Shown here piece after piece: positions 43,558-52,485 of a stretch of 64,000 nt of DNA. The translations under genes and the position numbers were made by a program. The notes beneath the pieces were generated by a model. That model made no database searches. It was not told where the DNA came from and saw only the letters and a list, made by a program, of their open reading frames with translations. Source of the DNA: RGIG2945 sp045540355 (GTDB taxonomy: Bacteria > Bacillota > Clostridia > Oscillospirales > Acutalibacteraceae); NCBI GenBank assembly GCA_045540355.1, contig JAZQHB010000082.1:1-64000 (forward strand). Reading direction: 5' to 3'. Every line of letters starts with the position of its first letter. The first letter of the stretch is position 1.

Positions 43558-43590
43558 AATAAACCGACTTCGTTGCGAAGTCGGTTTATT
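43558..43590. terminator. Bidirectional terminator between the SPFH and TIM-barrel genes
   Basis: A perfect 15-bp stem (43558-43572 with 43576-43590) around a TTG loop. The stem ends in A/T pairs on both sides, so it can serve both convergent genes. Confidence 0.85.
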
Positions 43591-43593
43591 TTA

Positions 43594-44535
43594 CTATTCT
43601 GATAAAACTTTACGGAAGTAGTTGCCAATGTCATATAGTGCTTTCAACTGGCTCGGCAATATGTCTTCAGTTATTCCGAAATTAAGAGTAGTCTGCGGAC
43701 CGGTTTCAAAACTGATGTCACCATCATAGCCTGCATCTTTTAACGCTTTCAGATAACCCTCCCAATAAATATTTCCGCTGTAGGGTGCCTCATGACGGTC
43801 TTCAATCGAATCGTTATCGTGAACATGCAGTGCCTTTATGCGTTTGCCGAGTTTCGGAATATAGGTTCTTTCATCAATGCGACACAAATTCAAATGACCT
43901 GTATCAAGGCAAAAACCAAAGCATTCCTTCCCAGCTTCCTTGTTCAAACTGTCGATGAAGTCTACGGCAAAATCAGGGTTTCCGAAATGGTCTGCAAGCA
44001 ATCTGGGCATTCCCTTAGGACCCATTGCCCAGGAAAAAATATTCTCGATACAAACAATCACATTTGTTTCTTTTAATGTAGGAATTAACGAAGTATACAA
44101 TTTCCAATTGAAATCATCTATTTCTTTCGGAGTATGGTCAAGGTCATATCTCTGATGATGAATAGCGTGGATTATGAGATGCTTACAGCCGACCTTGTCA
44201 CACAAACGAATACAGTTTTTGTATATCTCAATCATAAAATCAAGAGAATCAGGATATTGGAGACTCATTGCCGGGAAAGGTGCATGAGCTTGTGTTATTA
44301 CAAGACCATTCTTTCTGATTTCTTTTAATTCCGGTTCAACATATTCAAGTATTTCATCAAGAGATTTTTCAAGAACAGAAGATCCTCTATACGCACCTGC
44401 ATATATCTTGTCACCGGGCAACAAATCATTTATATTCCAATCAAGTGCCTCAAAGCCTGCATCTTTATACAATTTGTATCCTTTTTCAAAACCAAGTTCA
44501 GAAACAGTTCTTTGTGTCTGTATGCTGATTTTCAT
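43594..44535 (-). CDS. Sugar phosphate isomerase/epimerase-like TIM-barrel protein
   Basis: A 313-residue xylose-isomerase-like TIM barrel (AP endonuclease 2 superfamily). Divalent-metal ligands are visible as Glu in VCIENIF near residue 160, Asp and His in FCLDTGHLN near 212, His in LHVHDND near 240 and Glu in ISFETGP near 277. Members include sugar epimerases, inosose dehydratases and 3-keto-glycoside lyases or hydratases. The ATG follows AAGGTG. It stands alone on the minus strand within a plus-strand sugar region. Substrate unknown. Confidence 0.87.
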   Translation of the reverse strand: MKISIQTQRTVSELGFEKGYKLYKDAGFEALDWNINDLLPGDKIYAGAYRGSSVLEKSLDEILEYVEPELKEIRKNGLVITQAHAPFPAMSLQYPDSLDFMIEIYKNCIRLCDKVGCKHLIIHAIHHQRYDLDHTPKEIDDFNWKLYTSLIPTLKETNVIVCIENIFSWAMGPKGMPRLLADHFGNPDFAVDFIDSLNKEAGKECFGFCLDTGHLNLCRIDERTYIPKLGKRIKALHVHDNDSIEDRHEAPYSGNIYWEGYLKALKDAGYDGDISFETGPQTTLNFGITEDILPSQLKALYDIGNYFRKVLSE

Positions 44536-44593
44536 TATTTCACCTTACTTTCAATTTTTGTTAATTCTATCACAAGTTTTTAACTAATTCAAG

Positions 44594-44622
44594 TTGAAAT
44601 AAAATTTTTGTCGTGATATAAT
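44594..44622 (+). promoter_or_regulatory. Sigma-A-type promoter for the PHP gene
   Basis: TTGAAA (44594-44599) and TATAAT (44617-44622) are separated by 17 bases, just upstream of AGGAGG. Confidence 0.7.
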
Positions 44623-44642
44623 GAAACTAGGAGGCTGATTTT

Positions 44643-45446
44643 ATGAGATTTACTTTTGACCACGATTTACATATACACTCCAATCTTTCGTCTTGCTCTA
44701 AAGACCCCGAACAGACACCCGAAAACATTCTTAGATATGCGATTAAGAATAACTTAAAAACAGTATGTATAACAAATCACTTTTGGGATGAAACCGTTGA
44801 GGGTGCAAGTAACTGGTATTCCAAGCAGGATTTTGCACATATCACTAAAGCACTTCCCTTACCTCAGGCAGATGGTGTTAGATTTTTATTTGGTTGCGAA
44901 AATGAAATTGACAAAAATTTGACGCTCGCTTTGTCACCCGAAAGATATGACAAATTTGATTTTATCGTGATACCTACAACACATTTCCACATGCAGATAG
45001 CACTTCATGATGAACAAAGGGAATCTGCCGAGACATTGGCTGATGCATGGGTTAAAAAATTTGATGCAGTATTGAATATGGATCTGCCGTTTCATAAAAT
45101 TGGTATCGCTCATTTAGCCTGCGGCCTTATCGCAAAGAAGCCGAGAGAATTATTCTTACAAACCCTCGAAACAATCCCACTCAACGAAATGCAAAGACTT
45201 TTCAAAAAAGCTGCAGATTTAGGTGTCGGAATCGAACTCAACGCAGACGATTTTAAATTCGAAGAGCACGAAGCCGATACCATCTTAAGAATGTTCAGAG
45301 TCGCAAAAGACTGCGGTTGTAAATTCTACTTTGGCAGTGATGCACACTCGGTAGAAGAACTTAACAATGCTGAAAAACTCATTACTAAAGCTATCAATAT
45401 GCTTGATTTAAAAGAAAGTGATAAATTTGACTTTTCCGTTTTGTAA
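44643..45446 (+). CDS. PHP domain phosphoesterase
   Basis: A 267-residue metal-dependent phosphoesterase of the PHP family. Motifs in order are DHDLHIHSNLSSC at residue 6, ITNHFWDE near 43, CENEID near 80, PTTHFHM near 112, IGIAHLACG near 155 and FGSDAHS near 235. The set matches histidinol-phosphatase-like PHP proteins, but no his genes are near, so the substrate is open. It is a single gene with its own promoter and a terminator shared with the AraC gene. Confidence 0.87.
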   Translation: MRFTFDHDLHIHSNLSSCSKDPEQTPENILRYAIKNNLKTVCITNHFWDETVEGASNWYSKQDFAHITKALPLPQADGVRFLFGCENEIDKNLTLALSPERYDKFDFIVIPTTHFHMQIALHDEQRESAETLADAWVKKFDAVLNMDLPFHKIGIAHLACGLIAKKPRELFLQTLETIPLNEMQRLFKKAADLGVGIELNADDFKFEEHEADTILRMFRVAKDCGCKFYFGSDAHSVEELNNAEKLITKAINMLDLKESDKFDFSVL

Positions 45447-45475
45447 TAAGCTGCTTATGCAGCTTATTTATTTTT
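45445..45475. terminator. Bidirectional terminator between the PHP and AraC genes
   Basis: A perfect 10-bp stem (45445-45454 with 45459-45468) with a four-base loop and T-rich flank. It overlaps the stop codons of both convergent genes. Confidence 0.8.
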
Positions 45476-46246
45476 AACTGTTTTAAAATTTCTTCTGAAT
45501 TCTACCGGCGTTGTACCAGTTATCTCTTTGAAGTTACGATTAAAAGAACATAAGGAATCGTATCCGCACTCGTGTGCTATCTGCGAAACAGTTTTAGATT
45601 CTGTTGTCAACAGGTATTGTGCATTTGAAATTCTGTATTCATTCAATAAGCCCCTGAATGTCGTATGTAAACCTTTTTTGATAAGTGATGTAACATATCT
45701 GTGGTCATAACCCAACTCTTTAGCAACATCAATCGCAGTTATATTTTCAGTATAATTTTTTGATATAAAATTCAGAATCTTCCCGTAATTATCAAGACTC
45801 TTCGAAGACCTTTCAGTGAATTTTGTATTCTTATTGAAAAGGTAAACAATTTTGTATAAAACGGATTTAAGCAAATACATATCTTCAGAATCAGAATCTA
45901 ACTCTTCAATCAACTGCGTTTCATTAAGTGAAAATACAGGATTTTCGGGATTTTTATCAACTGTATCCTGATAAAAAGATTTGATAAGATTGTTTGAAAA
46001 AATATAAAGAGATGTCTTTGAATTATCAAGTGTTTTGTATGAATGTAGTCGGTTCGGTAAAATCAGAATAGCTTCTCCCTCACTTACATCATAGTTTTTA
46101 GTATCAACAGCTACGGAGATTTTTCCCGAATATACATACAAAAGCTCAAAGCTATTGTGAAAATGCATTGCAAAATTGAGGTCAAAATCATATTGCTTAT
46201 ATATTTCATAGTTAGAAAATGAGCGATTTGTTTCATAAATAACCAT
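45464..46246 (-). CDS. AraC family transcriptional regulator, probably of xylA-xylB
   Basis: A 260-residue regulator with an N-terminal cupin sensor domain (MHFHNSFELLYVYSGK near residue 28, PNRLHSY near 65) and a C-terminal double helix-turn-helix domain (DVAKELGYDHRYVTSLIKK near 170; VSQIAHECGYDSLCSFNRNFK near 218). It is divergent from xylA with about 115 bases between, so control of the xylose genes in response to a pentose is a natural inference. Two adjacent ATG codons follow GGGGTGAA; the second (46246) has better spacing. Confidence 0.9.
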   Translation of the reverse strand: MVIYETNRSFSNYEIYKQYDFDLNFAMHFHNSFELLYVYSGKISVAVDTKNYDVSEGEAILILPNRLHSYKTLDNSKTSLYIFSNNLIKSFYQDTVDKNPENPVFSLNETQLIEELDSDSEDMYLLKSVLYKIVYLFNKNTKFTERSSKSLDNYGKILNFISKNYTENITAIDVAKELGYDHRYVTSLIKKGLHTTFRGLLNEYRISNAQYLLTTESKTVSQIAHECGYDSLCSFNRNFKEITGTTPVEFRRNFKTVKNK

Positions 46247-46294
46247 CATTTCACCCCATAATCTTAATTTATGACTATAAACATAGCATTGATG

Positions 46295-46317
46295 ACTTGA
46301 AAAGTCAAGTATTTATT
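46295..46317 (+). promoter_or_regulatory. Palindrome and shared element upstream of xylA
   Basis: ACTTGA (46295-46300) and TCAAGT (46305-46310) form a perfect inverted repeat with a four-base spacer. The overlapping stretch 46298-46317 matches 40365-40384 upstream of the ThuA operon at 18 of 20 positions. A likely operator for the divergent AraC regulator or a wider carbohydrate regulator. Confidence 0.5.
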
Positions 46318-46364
46318 TTTATTATTAAATTATACTTCATATAAAAATTAAGGAGGTTATTGTT

Positions 46365-47681
46365 ATGTCTTTTTTTGATTCTATCCCCACAATTAAATAC
46401 GAAGGTCCCAAAAGCAAAAATCCTCTTGCATTTAAGTATTATGATGCAGACAAGGTAGTTATGGGCAAAAAAATGAGTGAACATCTCCCCTTCGCTATGG
46501 CTTGGTGGCACAATCTCTGTGCCGAAGGTACAGATATGTTCGGTCGCGGCGTTGCAAACAAATCATTCGGTCAGGAATATGCAACAATGGAACACGCAAA
46601 AGCAAAGGTAGATGCAGGCTTTGAGTTTATGCAGAAGCTCGGTATAAAGTATTTCTGCTTCCATGATGTTGATATCGTTCCCGAAGCTGAAACAATTGCA
46701 GAAACAAACCGTCGCCTTGATGTCATCTCTGATTACATTCTTGAAAAAATAAACGAAACAGGCATCAAATGTCTTTGGGGTACAGCAAATATGTTCTCAA
46801 ATCCCCGCTTCTGCAACGGTGCAGGTTCAACAAACAGTGCTGATGTATTTGCATTTGCAGCTGCTCAGGTTAAGAAAGCACTTGACCTCACAGTAAAACT
46901 CGGCGGTAAGGGTTATGTTTTCTGGGGCGGCAGAGAGGGTTACGAAACACTCCTCAATACTGATGTTAAATTCGAACAGGAAAACATTGCAAGACTTATG
47001 AAAATGGCTGTTGAATACGGCAGAAGCATCGGTTTCGAAGGCGACTTCTATATCGAGCCTAAACCGAAAGAGCCCATGAAGCACCAGTATGACTTTGACG
47101 CTGCAACTGCAATCGGTTTCCTTCGTGCACACGGACTTGATAAGGACTTCAAGATGAATATTGAAGCTAACCATGCAACTTTGGCAGGTCATACTTTCGA
47201 GCACGACCTCAGAATCAGTGCAATCAACGGCATGCTCGGTTCTATTGATGCTAATCAGGGCGACTATCTTCTTGGTTGGGATACAGACGAGTTCCCCTTT
47301 GATGTTTATACTGCAACTCTTTGTATGTATGAAGTATTGAAAGCCGGCGGTCTTACCGGCGGATTCAACTTTGATGCTAAAAACCGCCGTCCCTCCTATA
47401 CTGACGAAGATATGTTCATCGCATACATTCTCGGTATGGATACATTCGCACTCGGTCTTATTAAAGCTGCTGAAATCATTGAAGACGGCAGAATTGACGA
47501 TTTTGTAAAAGAACGCTATTCAAGCTTTACAAATACCGAAATCGGTAAGAAAATCTTAAACGGAGAAACATCTTTACAAGAGCTTGCAGCTTACGCTGAA
47601 GAAATGGGTGCTCCCGAGCTTCCCGGCAGCGGCAGACAGGAAATGCTTGAAGCTATTGTAAACAATGTGCTTTTTAACTGA
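46365..47681 (+). CDS. xylA: Xylose isomerase
   Basis: A 438-residue enzyme that converts D-xylose to D-xylulose, using two divalent metals. Length fits the longer class II type of Bacillota. Signatures are the conserved His in [11 protein letters not shown] near residue 102, [16 protein letters not shown] near 185, the metal Glu in [16 protein letters not shown] near 233, [16 protein letters not shown] near 270 and the [10 protein letters not shown] motif near 293. AAGGAGG precedes the ATG. Codon use is of the highly expressed type (CCC for proline). xylB follows two bases after the stop. Confidence 0.98.
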   Translation: MSFFDSIPTIKYEGPKSKNPLAFKYYDADKVVMGKKMSEHLPFAMAWWHNLCAEGTDMFGRGVANKSFGQEYATMEHAKAKVDAGFEFMQKLGIKYFCFHDVDIVPEAETIAETNRRLDVISDYILEKINETGIKCLWGTANMFSNPRFCNGAGSTNSADVFAFAAAQVKKALDLTVKLGGKGYVFWGGREGYETLLNTDVKFEQENIARLMKMAVEYGRSIGFEGDFYIEPKPKEPMKHQYDFDAATAIGFLRAHGLDKDFKMNIEANHATLAGHTFEHDLRISAINGMLGSIDANQGDYLLGWDTDEFPFDVYTATLCMYEVLKAGGLTGGFNFDAKNRRPSYTDEDMFIAYILGMDTFALGLIKAAEIIEDGRIDDFVKERYSSFTNTEIGKKILNGETSLQELAAYAEEMGAPELPGSGRQEMLEAIVNNVLFN

Positions 47682-47682
47682 T

Positions 47683-49155
47683 ATGAATAAATATATTGGA
47701 ATTGATTTAGGAACATCTGCAGTAAAAATACTTTTAGTATCTGCTGACGGACAAGTATTGAAGACAGTAAGCCGCGAATATCCCATATTCTATCCCCAAA
47801 GCGGTTGGAGTGAACAGAATCCCGAAGATTGGTATTCAGCAGTTATCGACGGCTTGAAAGAGCTTATATCCGACACTGATAAGGATACCGTCAGAGGCAT
47901 TTCTTTCGGCGGTCAGATGCACGGGCTTGTTATTCTCGATGAGAATGATAATGTCATTCGTCCTGCAATTTTGTGGAATGACGGCAGAACGCAGAAGCAA
48001 ACCGATTACCTAAACCAGGTAATCGGTACTGATAGGTTATCTTCAAATACCGCTAACATCGCATTTGCAGGCTTTACTGCACCCAAAATCCTATGGGTAA
48101 AGGAAAACGAGCCTGACAACTTTGCGAAGATAGAAAAAATTATGCTTCCCAAGGATTATATCGCATATAAGTTGAGCGGTACTTTCGCTACTGATTTTTC
48201 CGATGCAAGCGGTATGCTTTTGCTCGATGTCAAAAATCGTTGTTGGAATCAGGAAATGTGTGACATCTGCGGAATAACTACTGATATGTTACCTGCACTT
48301 TTTGAATCTTACGAAAAAATCGGTAACATCCTGCCTGAAATTGCAAATGAAATCGGTATATCTGATGAAGTTGTTATTTCTATCGGTGCAGGCGACAATG
48401 CCGCTGCTGCTATCGGTACAGGTACTGTCAATAACGGCTCTTGCAACATATCTTTAGGTACAAGCGGTACCGTTTTTGTATCTCAGGATAATTTCTTTGT
48501 TGATGACAGAAACTCACTCCACAGTTTTTGTCATGCTAACGGTGCTTACCACCTTATGGGTTGTATTTTATCGGCAGCATCGTGCAATAAATGGTGGATG
48601 GAAAATGTCCTTGAGTCAACCGATTTTGCAAATGAGCAAACAGACCTTGAAGCTATGCTCGGAAACAACGATGTTTACTTTTTACCCTATCTTATGGGTG
48701 AAAGAAGTCCTCACAACGATGTTTCCGCAAAAGGTGCATTCATCGGTTTAAGACCCGAAACGACAAGAAAACAGTTCACTTTAGCAGTCTTTGAGGGTGT
48801 TGCATTTGCTCTAAGAGATTGTGTTGAAATTGCTAAAGACGGCGGTATCACCATAGAACAGACAAAAATCTGTGGCGGCGGTGCAAAAAGTAAGGTATGG
48901 CGTGAAATTATCGCTAATGTTTTAGGTATACCTGTTGTCCGTCCAGCTATCGAAGAAGGTCCTGCTTACGGAGCTGCAATATTAGCCATGGTTGCTTGCG
49001 GTGAATTTGAAACTGTCGCTGAAGCTACTGAAAAATTGATTAAAGATAACGGCGTTATTACACCTGACTCCGCACTTGTTGCAAAATACGAAAGCAAGTA
49101 TCAGACCTTTAAAAAGTTATATCCCGCACTCAAAAATGTCTACAAAGATATGTAA
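47683..49155 (+). CDS. xylB: Xylulokinase
   Basis: A 490-residue FGGY-family kinase that phosphorylates D-xylulose to xylulose 5-phosphate. The N-terminal motif IGIDLGTSAVKILLV starts at residue 5, with SFGGQMHGLV near 75, the catalytic Asp in GAGDNAAAA near 230 and CGGGAKSKVWREI near residue 400. The ATG at 47683 is two bases after the xylA stop and has no Shine-Dalgarno sequence, so its translation probably relies on re-initiation after xylA. A strong terminator follows. Confidence 0.96.
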   Translation: MNKYIGIDLGTSAVKILLVSADGQVLKTVSREYPIFYPQSGWSEQNPEDWYSAVIDGLKELISDTDKDTVRGISFGGQMHGLVILDENDNVIRPAILWNDGRTQKQTDYLNQVIGTDRLSSNTANIAFAGFTAPKILWVKENEPDNFAKIEKIMLPKDYIAYKLSGTFATDFSDASGMLLLDVKNRCWNQEMCDICGITTDMLPALFESYEKIGNILPEIANEIGISDEVVISIGAGDNAAAAIGTGTVNNGSCNISLGTSGTVFVSQDNFFVDDRNSLHSFCHANGAYHLMGCILSAASCNKWWMENVLESTDFANEQTDLEAMLGNNDVYFLPYLMGERSPHNDVSAKGAFIGLRPETTRKQFTLAVFEGVAFALRDCVEIAKDGGITIEQTKICGGGAKSKVWREIIANVLGIPVVRPAIEEGPAYGAAILAMVACGEFETVAEATEKLIKDNGVITPDSALVAKYESKYQTFKKLYPALKNVYKDM

Positions 49156-49163
49156 TCGACTTA

Positions 49164-49212
49164 ACAAGTCAAAAATCCGCATAAAAATGCAGATTTTTGA
49201 CTTGTATTTTTT
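49164..49212 (+). terminator. Rho-independent terminator of xylA-xylB
   Basis: A 14-bp stem (49164-49177 with 49192-49205), with inner bases able to extend the pairing, followed by a run of six T. Confidence 0.9.
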
Positions 49213-49226
49213 ATTAAATTTACAGA

Positions 49227-49254
49227 TTGCAATGATATATATTTATGATATAAT
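49227..49254 (+). promoter_or_regulatory. Sigma-A-type promoter for glnA
   Basis: TTGCAA (49227-49232) and TATAAT (49249-49254) are separated by 16 bases. A small TGCCG/CGGCA hairpin (49273-49290) lies between the promoter and the AAGGAG site. Confidence 0.7.
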
Positions 49255-49305
49255 ATTTTTGTTAAAAATTTCTGCCGCTATATTTCGGCAAAGGAGTTAT
49301 GATTT

Positions 49306-50730
49306 ATGGAAAAAAAGATTCAGAATGTCATGAACATGATCAAGGAAAATGACATCAAAATGGTTGACTTCAAAATGGTTGATATCAACGGTCAGTTCCG
49401 TCATGTTACTATCCCTGCAGAGAATTTTTCAGAAGACACAATGAAAAGCGGTATCGGATTTGATGCTTCTAACTACGGTTATGCTGTTGTTGAAAAGAGC
49501 GATATGGTTTTCATTCCCGATCCCGATACAGCAGTTATCGATCCCTTCTGCGAAATTCCCACTCTTTCAATGACAGGTAATGCAATGATCATTGACAATC
49601 CCGAAAATCGTCCCCTTGCACAGTATCCCCGTAATATCATCCGTGCAGCCGTTGAATACATGAAACAAAGCGGCGTTGCAGATACAATGCAGATTCTTCC
49701 TGAGTTTGAGTTCTATCTTTTCGATGAAGTTACTTGGGGTGTTGACGGCAGTTACATCGGTGCTTCTGTTGATGCTAAACAGTCATATTGGAACAGCTCC
49801 GTTGAAGGTAAGGGTGTTGTTGTTCCCAAGCAAAAGAACTATCACATTGCAAAACCCTTTGATGTTTCTTATGAATGCAGAAGTGAAATGTGCCTTCTTA
49901 TGAAAGAAGCAGGAATTGATATCAACTATCATCATCCCGAAGTTGCTGCATCAGGTCAGTTTGAAATCGAGCCTCAGTTAGGTGAAGTTGTTCACATGGC
50001 AGACGCTACAATGATGATTAAATACATCATTCACAACACAGCTCTCAAATACGGCAAAACCGCAACTTTCATGCCTAAACCTATCTACGGTGAAGCAGGC
50101 AGCGGTATGCATGTTCACATGCTCCTTTTCAAGGACGGCAAACCCGTATTTTCAGATGACAACGGCTATGCTAACCTCAGCGAGACAGCTCACTATTTCA
50201 TGGGCGGTCTTCTTAAGCACATCGCATCACTTTGTGCACTTACCAATCCCAGCACAAACTCATTCAAACGACTTGTTCCCGGTTTTGAAGCTCCGGTTAC
50301 AGTCGGTTATGCAACTTCTAACCGTAGTGCAGTTATCAGAATTCCCGCTTATGCAAAGAGTCCCGACAAGCGTCGTTTCGAGCTTCGTAACCCTGATGCT
50401 ACATGTAATCCCTATTTCTGCTATGCAGCTATCCTTATGGCAGGTCTTGATGGTATCAAGAATAAGATCGATCCTCACGCAAACGGTTGGGGTCCCTACG
50501 ATGTAAACCTTTATCACCTCAGCGATGAAGAAAAAGCAAAGCTCAGCCACCTTCCCGTATCTCTTGAAGAATCACTTGATGCTCTCGAAGCTGACCACGA
50601 TTACCTCACAGAAGGCGGAGTGTTCCCCGAAGAGCTTCTCAACAACTTCATCAAAACAAAGCGTGAAGAATGCCGTCAGCTCGCAGCTATCCCCCATCCC
50701 GCTGAATTTGATAAATATTACAATCTTTAA
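49306..50730 (+). CDS. glnA: Glutamine synthetase, type I
   Basis: A 474-residue dodecameric enzyme that joins ammonia to glutamate with ATP. The beta-grasp domain has KMVDFKMVDINGQFRHVT near residue 18, and the catalytic domain has LPEFEFYLFD near 125, EVAASGQFEIEP near 215, GSGMHVHMLLF near 265, KRLVPGFEAPV near 320 and RRFELRNPDATCNPYF near 355. The adenylylation-site signature of the enterobacterial type is not evident. It is a single gene with its own promoter and terminator and strong CCC codon bias. No glnR regulator is next to it. Confidence 0.97.
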   Translation: MEKKIQNVMNMIKENDIKMVDFKMVDINGQFRHVTIPAENFSEDTMKSGIGFDASNYGYAVVEKSDMVFIPDPDTAVIDPFCEIPTLSMTGNAMIIDNPENRPLAQYPRNIIRAAVEYMKQSGVADTMQILPEFEFYLFDEVTWGVDGSYIGASVDAKQSYWNSSVEGKGVVVPKQKNYHIAKPFDVSYECRSEMCLLMKEAGIDINYHHPEVAASGQFEIEPQLGEVVHMADATMMIKYIIHNTALKYGKTATFMPKPIYGEAGSGMHVHMLLFKDGKPVFSDDNGYANLSETAHYFMGGLLKHIASLCALTNPSTNSFKRLVPGFEAPVTVGYATSNRSAVIRIPAYAKSPDKRRFELRNPDATCNPYFCYAAILMAGLDGIKNKIDPHANGWGPYDVNLYHLSDEEKAKLSHLPVSLEESLDALEADHDYLTEGGVFPEELLNNFIKTKREECRQLAAIPHPAEFDKYYNL

Positions 50731-50738
50731 TACCACAA

Positions 50739-50764
50739 AAAAGCCGCTGAGAACAGCGGCTTTT
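50739..50764. terminator. Bidirectional terminator between glnA and luxS
   Basis: A perfect 11-bp stem (50739-50749 with 50754-50764) around an AGAA loop, bounded by A and T runs, serving both convergent genes. Confidence 0.9.
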
Positions 50765-50768
50765 AATA

Positions 50769-51248
50769 TTATTCAGGATAATTAAGATTTTCCGGTTTAG
50801 CCGAAACAAGTATTTCGTTGTAATACTTGTCGGCTTCTTTTTTTGCATTTGTTAGGTCCATATCGGTATAGTTACCACATTCAACTGCTGAAGCACCGGG
50901 GATTTCGCCCTCAAAATCGGCAATAAATTTGAAAGTACTTTTCATCAAATCAAGCAAATCAGCTGAATTATAATCACCAAAGACAACAAGATAAAATCCT
51001 GTGCGACAACCCATTGGTCCGAAATAAACGATTTTATCTGTCCAATTCTTATCGTTTCTTAAATATGTAGCACCGATATGCTCAATGGTATGTATTGTTC
51101 CTGTTGACATAACTTCTTCAACATTAGGTTTCTTCATTCTGATATCAAAAGTTGTAACGGTTACATTGTCAACTGTCTGTTTTCTTGATATATATAAACC
51201 TCTCAAAAGCTTATTATGGTCAACAGAAAAACTTGCTATTCTGTCCAT
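50769..51248 (-). CDS. luxS: S-ribosylhomocysteine lyase LuxS
   Basis: A 159-residue metalloenzyme that splits S-ribosylhomocysteine into homocysteine and the AI-2 precursor DPD. Metal ligands are the two His in TIHTIEHIGATYLR near residue 52 and the Cys in SAVECGNYTD near 120; the catalytic Cys is in FGPMGCRTGFYL near 80. The ATG at 51248 is preferred; a GTG three codons earlier overlaps the AAGGTG site. It follows tyrS at the end of the long minus-strand string. Confidence 0.96.
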   Translation of the reverse strand: MDRIASFSVDHNKLLRGLYISRKQTVDNVTVTTFDIRMKKPNVEEVMSTGTIHTIEHIGATYLRNDKNWTDKIVYFGPMGCRTGFYLVVFGDYNSADLLDLMKSTFKFIADFEGEIPGASAVECGNYTDMDLTNAKKEADKYYNEILVSAKPENLNYPE

Positions 51249-51258
51249 ATTATACACC

Positions 51259-52482
51259 TTATAAAGTAATCTTCACAAAGAACTTTTTGCCTTTTTTAAG
51301 CACTACTGCAGATGCTTCAAGTGCTTCTTTTGAAATCGAGAAAGTAAAGTTAGGTACCTTTACATCATCAACACTTACGCCACCCTGGTCAATAAGTCTT
51401 CTTGCTTCACCTTTTGATTTAGCAGCCTTTGCTTTGACCATAATGTCGAGAATGTTAGCCTGACCGTCAACAAAGTCAGCATCATCAAGTGCTACTGTCG
51501 GCATGTTATCTGTATTTGATTTTGATGAGAATAATGCTCTCGCACCTTCCTGTGCCTTTACAGCTTCTTCTTCACCGTGGATTAACTTTGTAACTTCAAA
51601 AGCAAGTACTTCTTTAGCCTTGTTGATATCACTGCCTTCGTACTTCTCGTATTCAGCAATCTGCTCAAGAGGTAAGAATGTAAGCATTTTAAGACAATTG
51701 ATAACATCGGCATCGGCAATATTTCTCCAATACTGATAGAAATCAAACGGACTTGTCTTGTTAGGATCAAGCCAAACTGCTCCGCCTTCAGTTTTACCCA
51801 TTTTCTTGCCTTCGCTTGTAAGGAGAAGCTTGAATGTCATACCGTAAGTTTCGATACCGTCGCAACGCCTGTTGAGCTCAACACCGCCGATGATATTACT
51901 CCACTGGTCATCACCGCCGAGTTCCAATATGCAATCATGCTCTCTTCTCAAAACGAGGAAGTCGTAGCTCTGCATAACCATGTAGTTAAGTTCGAAAAGT
52001 GTAAGTCCTTTCTCCATTCTCTGCTTATAACATTCAGCTGCAAGCATCTTATTAACTGAGAATTTAACACCGATTTCACGGAGAAATTCAATATAATTAA
52101 GGTTAGCAAGCCAATCAGCATTATTAACCATTATTGCCTTTCCGTCTGAAAAATCAATAACAGAAGACATCTGCGTTTTGAAGCAATCTATGTTATGAGC
52201 AATTTCTTCTTTTGTAAGCATTTTTCTCATATCTGTCTTGCCTGAAGGGTCACCAACCATACCTGTACCGCCACCGAAAAGTGCGATAGGTGTATGACCG
52301 GCTCTCTGCATGTGACCCATAACCATCATCTGGACAAAGTGTCCGACATGAAGGCTGTCGGCTGTCGGGTCAAAACCAATATAGAACTTAATCTTGTCAT
52401 TTACTAAAAGGTCTTTAATTTTTTCCTCGTTTGTCAACTGGGCAATCATGCCTCTTGCTTGTAATTCTTCAAATACATTCAT
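51259..52482 (-). CDS. tyrS: Tyrosyl-tRNA synthetase
   Basis: A 407-residue class I synthetase. It has [15 protein letters not shown] (the HIGH element as HVGH) near residue 38, GGDDQWSNI near 190 and [14 protein letters not shown] (the KMSKS element as KMGKT) near 227, then a C-terminal S4-like domain. It starts three bases after the recN stop, with no room for a T-box leader, so it is read with the upstream operon. Confidence 0.97.
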   Translation of the reverse strand: MNVFEELQARGMIAQLTNEEKIKDLLVNDKIKFYIGFDPTADSLHVGHFVQMMVMGHMQRAGHTPIALFGGGTGMVGDPSGKTDMRKMLTKEEIAHNIDCFKTQMSSVIDFSDGKAIMVNNADWLANLNYIEFLREIGVKFSVNKMLAAECYKQRMEKGLTLFELNYMVMQSYDFLVLRREHDCILELGGDDQWSNIIGGVELNRRCDGIETYGMTFKLLLTSEGKKMGKTEGGAVWLDPNKTSPFDFYQYWRNIADADVINCLKMLTFLPLEQIAEYEKYEGSDINKAKEVLAFEVTKLIHGEEEAVKAQEGARALFSSKSNTDNMPTVALDDADFVDGQANILDIMVKAKAAKSKGEARRLIDQGGVSVDDVKVPNFTFSISKEALEASAVVLKKGKKFFVKITL

Positions 52483-52485
52483 TTT

